Source of the DNA: an uncultured Saprospiraceae bacterium
GTDB taxonomy: Bacteria; Bacteroidota; Bacteroidia; Chitinophagales; Saprospiraceae
Length of the DNA stretch: 36,294 nt
NCBI GenBank assembly: GCA_937921595.1
Contig: CAKZTD010000295.1
Location: 1-36,294 of the forward strand
Direction: 5' to 3'
The position numbers and the translations under genes are program-made. A model generated the notes under the pieces. It was not told the DNA's origin and did no database searches. It was given only the letters and a program-made list of their open reading frames with translations. Of this stretch, positions 32,894 to 36,294 are shown one piece after another. Every line of letters begins with the position of its first letter. The first letter of the stretch is position 1.

Positions 32894-33068
32894 TTTTTCT
32901 ATTTTGAAACGTGAAATTATAAAAAAATGGGCTTTTATAAGAATAAAATTTCAAGCTGGAAATCACATGCAGAAGATTAATATTTGAAATGCCAATATTT
33001 TTATGTAATTTGCCGTTCATTAATCCTCCCATTTTATTCTTTCCCCCTAAAGGTTTTACAACCTTATT

Positions 33069-33085
33069 ATTATCCATTGGATAAT
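33069..33085. promoter_or_regulatory. 17-bp palindrome in the pyrC-T9SS intergenic region
   Basis: ATTATCCA-T-TGGATAAT is a perfect inverted repeat in the divergent 335-bp region between pyrC and the T9SS-cargo gene, which otherwise shows no gene. An operator site is possible; no adjacent regulator gene exists. Confidence 0.35.
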
Positions 33086-33228
33086 TTCCCAAGACCAGTT
33101 TTATACCCAATACCGTATTACAAGACATTTATTTCACATTAGAAATAAATACAATTACTGTGAACTTAGATTTCAAAATACAAGGAAACTCTAACCGAAA
33201 AATATTTGGTGGGAGCTTTCCATTAGTC

Positions 33229-35070
33229 ATGTTGCGATACTTTTTGCTGAGCTTTTTGCTAGCATCTTCAAGTATTTCTTATGCCCAGACCTTATGGCTA
33301 GGTACTGAGAGTTCTGATTGGTTTGAGACTCAAAATTGGTCAAATGGTATTCCCATGTCTGGAAATAATGCAGCTATTCCCACCTCTCCTTCTGGTGATT
33401 TTCTTCCTACTATTAATCAAGAAATTACAATAGATTTTACGATTGAAAACGCTAATATCCTTACCTTCTTTGGAGATGTCATTAATAATAGCACCATAAT
33501 AAATTATGAAGATGGTTCGATCCTCAATTATGGAGAATTAACGAATCAATTAGTTATTGACAATGATGGTGAGTTGTATAGCGCCGGAAATATTGTTAAT
33601 AATGGAGAATTCGATAATTCTGGTACTTTACAGTTTGATTTTGGAGATGAATTCATCAATACAACTGATGGTCGCTTTTATAATTATGGTCCAGTAAAAT
33701 TAATTGATACCCACTTTTCCAATATGGGCGTTCTTTACATTAATGGTGGTGAGTTTGAAACTTCAGGGGAATTTGAAAACTTTGGAATCATTCAAAATAA
33801 TGGAATTTTAAAAAATCTAGAATGTGGTATTTTCAAAAATATTGGAGATATTAATAATACTTTTATCATTGAAAACCATAACCTCTTTTACAATGAAGGT
33901 AACTTAAGTGGAAACCCGGTAGCAGACTTTTTGTCCTTACAAAATACCCCAGGTATTACCAGTGCAAACCATCAATGTATAGATAAAGATGGTTGGACGC
34001 ATTTTTCAGAAACAGCAGATAGTAAAATCTTACTTTCCATATTTACAGACACTGCGGATATCGGAAATGTTTTTGATCAATCTCTTATTATACAAGTGAA
34101 TAACGATAACCGATTAGGTAGTGGTGAAGCCAATAATCTTAGTGATGCGCTTTATCCAAATTGCGATGATTGGTATACCCTGAATCGATCATGGGTGATA
34201 AAATCTTCTATATCTAATAATTCTTCTTTTAAGGTAAGGTTCTATTATGACCCAATAGATTTTAATGATATTAAAAATACTTTTCCTTTAACTCAAAACA
34301 TTCAGGAACTTGTATTTTATAAATTAAATGGAACTGAAAATGCCTACGATCCAAACATACTTAGCTCAGAGACAAACCTATTTGATCTAGCGAATCTAAG
34401 TAGTTCTGCTTCCTGGAGTCAAAATGAAGTAACCTTTAGTGAATTTGCTGAAATCGAAACACTTGAATTAAACGGAGCTTATAGTGCCGGTGTGAAATCT
34501 TGGTTAGGTGGAACTATTCCTTTTCAGTTATCATTCAAAGCCGTTCCTAATGCTCAAACAGAAAAGGTGACTATTGAATGGAGTACTTCTTTAGAAAATG
34601 AAAGCCTGGAATATGTTCTCCAAAAATCAGATGACGGCATCAGTTTTATTGATTTCAAAACAATAGCTGCCAACAATACCAATAATCTTTCTGTTTATGA
34701 GCAAATTGATGAGCAACCTAATTTGCAAATGCCTACTTTTTATCGATTGAAATTGTTACGAACTGATGGTAGCATCCGCTATTCTATCATCAAAGAAGTC
34801 AATTTTGATTCTGGCGAAATCAGCATTTTTCCAAATCCTTCAGTTGATGAATTATATATTCGTTTATCAGGTATTGAAGAAGGAGAAATAACCGTCAACA
34901 TCTATGACATCAATGGCAAAATGCACTCTTCCTGCATTTTAGAAGTGATTGATGGTATAACGATCGAAAACCTTTATGGTAAAATGGAAATTGGTGCTGG
35001 TGTCTATTCTCTTCAAGTCTTAGGAATTGATAAAAATGAAACCTATCGATTCATAAAAGTCTTGCGGTAA
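33229..35070 (+). CDS. Secreted protein with type IX secretion C-terminal sorting domain
   Basis: 613 residues from the ATG at 33229, which puts the signal peptide (MLRYFLLSFLLASSSISYAQ) directly at the N-terminus. A GTG 69 bp earlier (33160) would add 23 residues before it. The N-terminal half is Asn/Gly-rich with short repeated patterns (NNGEFDNSG, NFGIIQNNGILKN) like a beta-solenoid adhesin; the middle holds a beta domain starting at FKAVPNAQTEKVTIEWST (fibronectin-like). The last 85 residues match the T9SS type A sorting domain: IFPNPSVDELYI, then VNIYDINGK, GVYSLQVLG and a basic end. Expected to be exported, cleaved and fixed to the surface. Ligand unknown. Confidence 0.88.
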   Translation: MLRYFLLSFLLASSSISYAQTLWLGTESSDWFETQNWSNGIPMSGNNAAIPTSPSGDFLPTINQEITIDFTIENANILTFFGDVINNSTIINYEDGSILNYGELTNQLVIDNDGELYSAGNIVNNGEFDNSGTLQFDFGDEFINTTDGRFYNYGPVKLIDTHFSNMGVLYINGGEFETSGEFENFGIIQNNGILKNLECGIFKNIGDINNTFIIENHNLFYNEGNLSGNPVADFLSLQNTPGITSANHQCIDKDGWTHFSETADSKILLSIFTDTADIGNVFDQSLIIQVNNDNRLGSGEANNLSDALYPNCDDWYTLNRSWVIKSSISNNSSFKVRFYYDPIDFNDIKNTFPLTQNIQELVFYKLNGTENAYDPNILSSETNLFDLANLSSSASWSQNEVTFSEFAEIETLELNGAYSAGVKSWLGGTIPFQLSFKAVPNAQTEKVTIEWSTSLENESLEYVLQKSDDGISFIDFKTIAANNTNNLSVYEQIDEQPNLQMPTFYRLKLLRTDGSIRYSIIKEVNFDSGEISIFPNPSVDELYIRLSGIEEGEITVNIYDINGKMHSSCILEVIDGITIENLYGKMEIGAGVYSLQVLGIDKNETYRFIKVLR

Positions 35071-35074
35071 TTTA

Positions 35075-35082
35075 TACTTTTG
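35075..35082 (+). promoter_or_regulatory. -7 promoter box before the YheT-like gene
   Basis: TACTTTTG fits TAnnTTTG and lies 17 bp before the start codon, so the hydrolase gene may have its own promoter although it lies only 28 bp after the T9SS gene. No -33 element at the normal distance. Confidence 0.4.
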
Positions 35083-35098
35083 TAAAAAAGAATATAAA

Positions 35099-36061
35099 AT
35101 GCCATTGATTTCTAAATCCTCCTATCCAGGAGCTCCTTTCTATCAATTTAATCCTCATTTACAAACCATTCTACCGGCCTTGATCCGTAAAATCAAAGGA
35201 GTAGATTATGAACGTGAACGATTGACGCTTTCTGATGGTGATTTTGTTGACCTAGATTGGATTGATCATGATTCAAAACAACTAGTCATTCTTACGCATG
35301 GCTTGGAAGGTAATTCGGAGCGACATTATATCAGAGGCATGGCCAAGAAATTTTCTGACCAGAAATGGGATGTCTTAGCCTGGAATTGTCGCAGTTGCAG
35401 CGGTGAAATGAACCATGCTATGCGATTATATAATCATGGGGAAATCGGAGATATCGAGGAAGTCATAGCACATGCCTTGAAAACAAAAAACTATGAAGAG
35501 ATTATTTTAATTGGCTTTAGTATGGGGGGAAATATCAATATGAAATATCTTGGGGTTAATGCTAAAAACATTCCTGATGTTATCACCAAGTCGATCGCCT
35601 TTTCTGCTCCATGTGATTTGGCAACTAGTGTGAGTTTACTAGATCAACCTCAATCCAAATTTTATAAAAAACGCTTTTTAAAAATGTTAAAAGGCAAGAT
35701 GGAATATAAGGCAAATAAATTCCCAGGAAAGATCGATTTCCAAAACTTTTCAAAAGTAGAACAATGGTCTGATTTCGATAATTATTTTACTGCTCCTCTC
35801 AATGGTTATAAAAATGCGGATGACTTCTATCATAGTGGATCAGCCCTAAATTTCATGGAAGGTATTCAAATTCCTACCCTACTCGTCAATGCTTTAAATG
35901 ACCCAATTCTTACTCCAGAATGCTCCCCAATTGATCTTTGTAAAAATCATAAATACATTTTTCTAGAAACACCGAAAGATGGTGGTCATGTAGGATTTAT
36001 GAGCTCGGGGATGTCCGGAGCTTGGTCAGAAAAACGAGCTTGGGAATTTGTGAAGAATTAG
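35099..36061 (+). CDS. YheT-like alpha/beta hydrolase
   Basis: 320 residues with the alpha/beta hydrolase fold of the YheT/ABHD1-3 group. Oxyanion region THGLEGNS (66-73), nucleophile S141 in GFSMGG (139-144), acid D268 in NALNDP and histidine H297 in GGHVGFM. The NPHLQTILPAL stretch near the N-terminus (18-28) is a hallmark of the family. The natural substrate in bacteria is not established; esters of lipids are likely. No signal peptide. Confidence 0.9.
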   Translation: MPLISKSSYPGAPFYQFNPHLQTILPALIRKIKGVDYERERLTLSDGDFVDLDWIDHDSKQLVILTHGLEGNSERHYIRGMAKKFSDQKWDVLAWNCRSCSGEMNHAMRLYNHGEIGDIEEVIAHALKTKNYEEIILIGFSMGGNINMKYLGVNAKNIPDVITKSIAFSAPCDLATSVSLLDQPQSKFYKKRFLKMLKGKMEYKANKFPGKIDFQNFSKVEQWSDFDNYFTAPLNGYKNADDFYHSGSALNFMEGIQIPTLLVNALNDPILTPECSPIDLCKNHKYIFLETPKDGGHVGFMSSGMSGAWSEKRAWEFVKN

Positions 36062-36073
36062 TTTGAATTATTA

Positions 36074-36132
36074 AAAAGGAGCCTTAGTAATTAGTCTTGC
36101 CATAAAGAATATTGAATCTCCTTTTACCTGTA
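36074..36132 (+). terminator. Possible terminator after the YheT-like gene
   Basis: AAAAGGAG (from about 36075) can pair with CTCCTTTT (about 36118-36125) over 8 bp across a long 35-nt loop, followed by A. A weak hairpin; the arm sequence AAAAAGGAGCCT is also found in the attenuator at 9006-9017. Confidence 0.3.
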
Positions 36133-36220
36133 ACAGACCTTTACAAAGCTCCTAATTTAAAATTTTGCCTTTGTCCTGATTCCTTTTCATTATTACAATA
36201 TTTTCCTGTAATTTCCCAGC

Positions 36221-36294
36221 ATGAAAATCATCCACACCGCAGACTGGCATCTGGGGCAAAAATTCTTATACAATGATCGGGAATCTGAGCATCG
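36221..36294 (+). CDS. sbcD: Exonuclease SbcD, 5' end only
   Basis: The ATG at 36221 opens a frame that runs to the end of the window: MKIIHTADWHLGQKFLYNDR and a few more residues. The motif TADWHLG is the first metal-binding block of the Mre11/SbcD phosphoesterases (D and H ligands), and the spacing from the start is as in SbcD. The protein would form the SbcCD nuclease with SbcC, expected downstream outside the window. Confidence 0.85.
   Translation, partial: MKIIHTADWHLGQKFLYNDRESEH

Overview
The window looks like chromosomal DNA of a free-living member of the Bacteroidota, probably a Saprospiria-like or other marine group. The evidence is low G+C, a protein with a type IX secretion C-terminal sorting domain, several upstream TAnnTTTG (-7) boxes of the Bacteroidota promoter type, a fused DAHP synthase/chorismate mutase, and many short outer-membrane or signal-peptide proteins ending in an A-Q cleavage site. 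No phage, transposase, CRISPR array, rRNA or tRNA gene was seen. The content is mainly housekeeping.

Layout. 1-1605: the 3' part of a membrane-anchored protein with tandem DUF1508/YegP-like units. 1676-3723: a minus-strand sensor kinase/response regulator pair, divergent from a secreted DUF6624-like protein (3886-4602). 4722-8787: a four-gene minus-strand operon for phenylalanine and tyrosine (pheA, aminotransferase, tyrA, DAHP synthase-chorismate mutase). It is preceded at 8855-9180 by a promoter, a tiny aromatic-rich leader peptide and alternative hairpins ending in a terminator, which together form a transcription attenuator. 9308-12862: a two-gene M16 protease pair, one catalytic and one with the zinc site lost. 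13083-15279: feoAB iron(II) uptake with a candidate operator. 15489-15959: a YkuK-like RNase H fold protein. 16314-17726: a hybrid histidine kinase. 17790-18167: a small secreted protein. 18372-20501: a DUF255 thioredoxin-domain lipoprotein. 20599-21285: an FtsE-type ATPase. 21577-25625: ccmE, ccmF and a DUF2520 dehydrogenase-like gene. 25625-26510: almost 0.9 kb without a gene, containing a promoter-like element, several hairpins and two terminator-like structures, so possibly a non-coding RNA. 26510-29563: a small conserved protein, two outer-membrane barrels and uridine kinase. 29911-32893: a NupC-type nucleoside transporter converging on dihydroorotase; with uridine kinase this forms a pyrimidine salvage/synthesis neighbourhood. 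33229-36061: a T9SS cargo protein and a YheT-like hydrolase. 36221 to the end: the first codons of sbcD.

The strongest regulatory observation is the Phe/Tyr attenuator: a 20-codon ORF with seven aromatic codons in a run of eight lies just after a good promoter and just before mutually exclusive stems, upstream of pheA. Second is a set of long inverted repeats in nearly every convergent gene junction. Two of them, 16 kb apart, share a 34-nt block with one mismatch, so they belong to a dispersed repeat family that probably serves as bidirectional terminators. Third is the gene-free, structured region at 25.7-26.4 kb.
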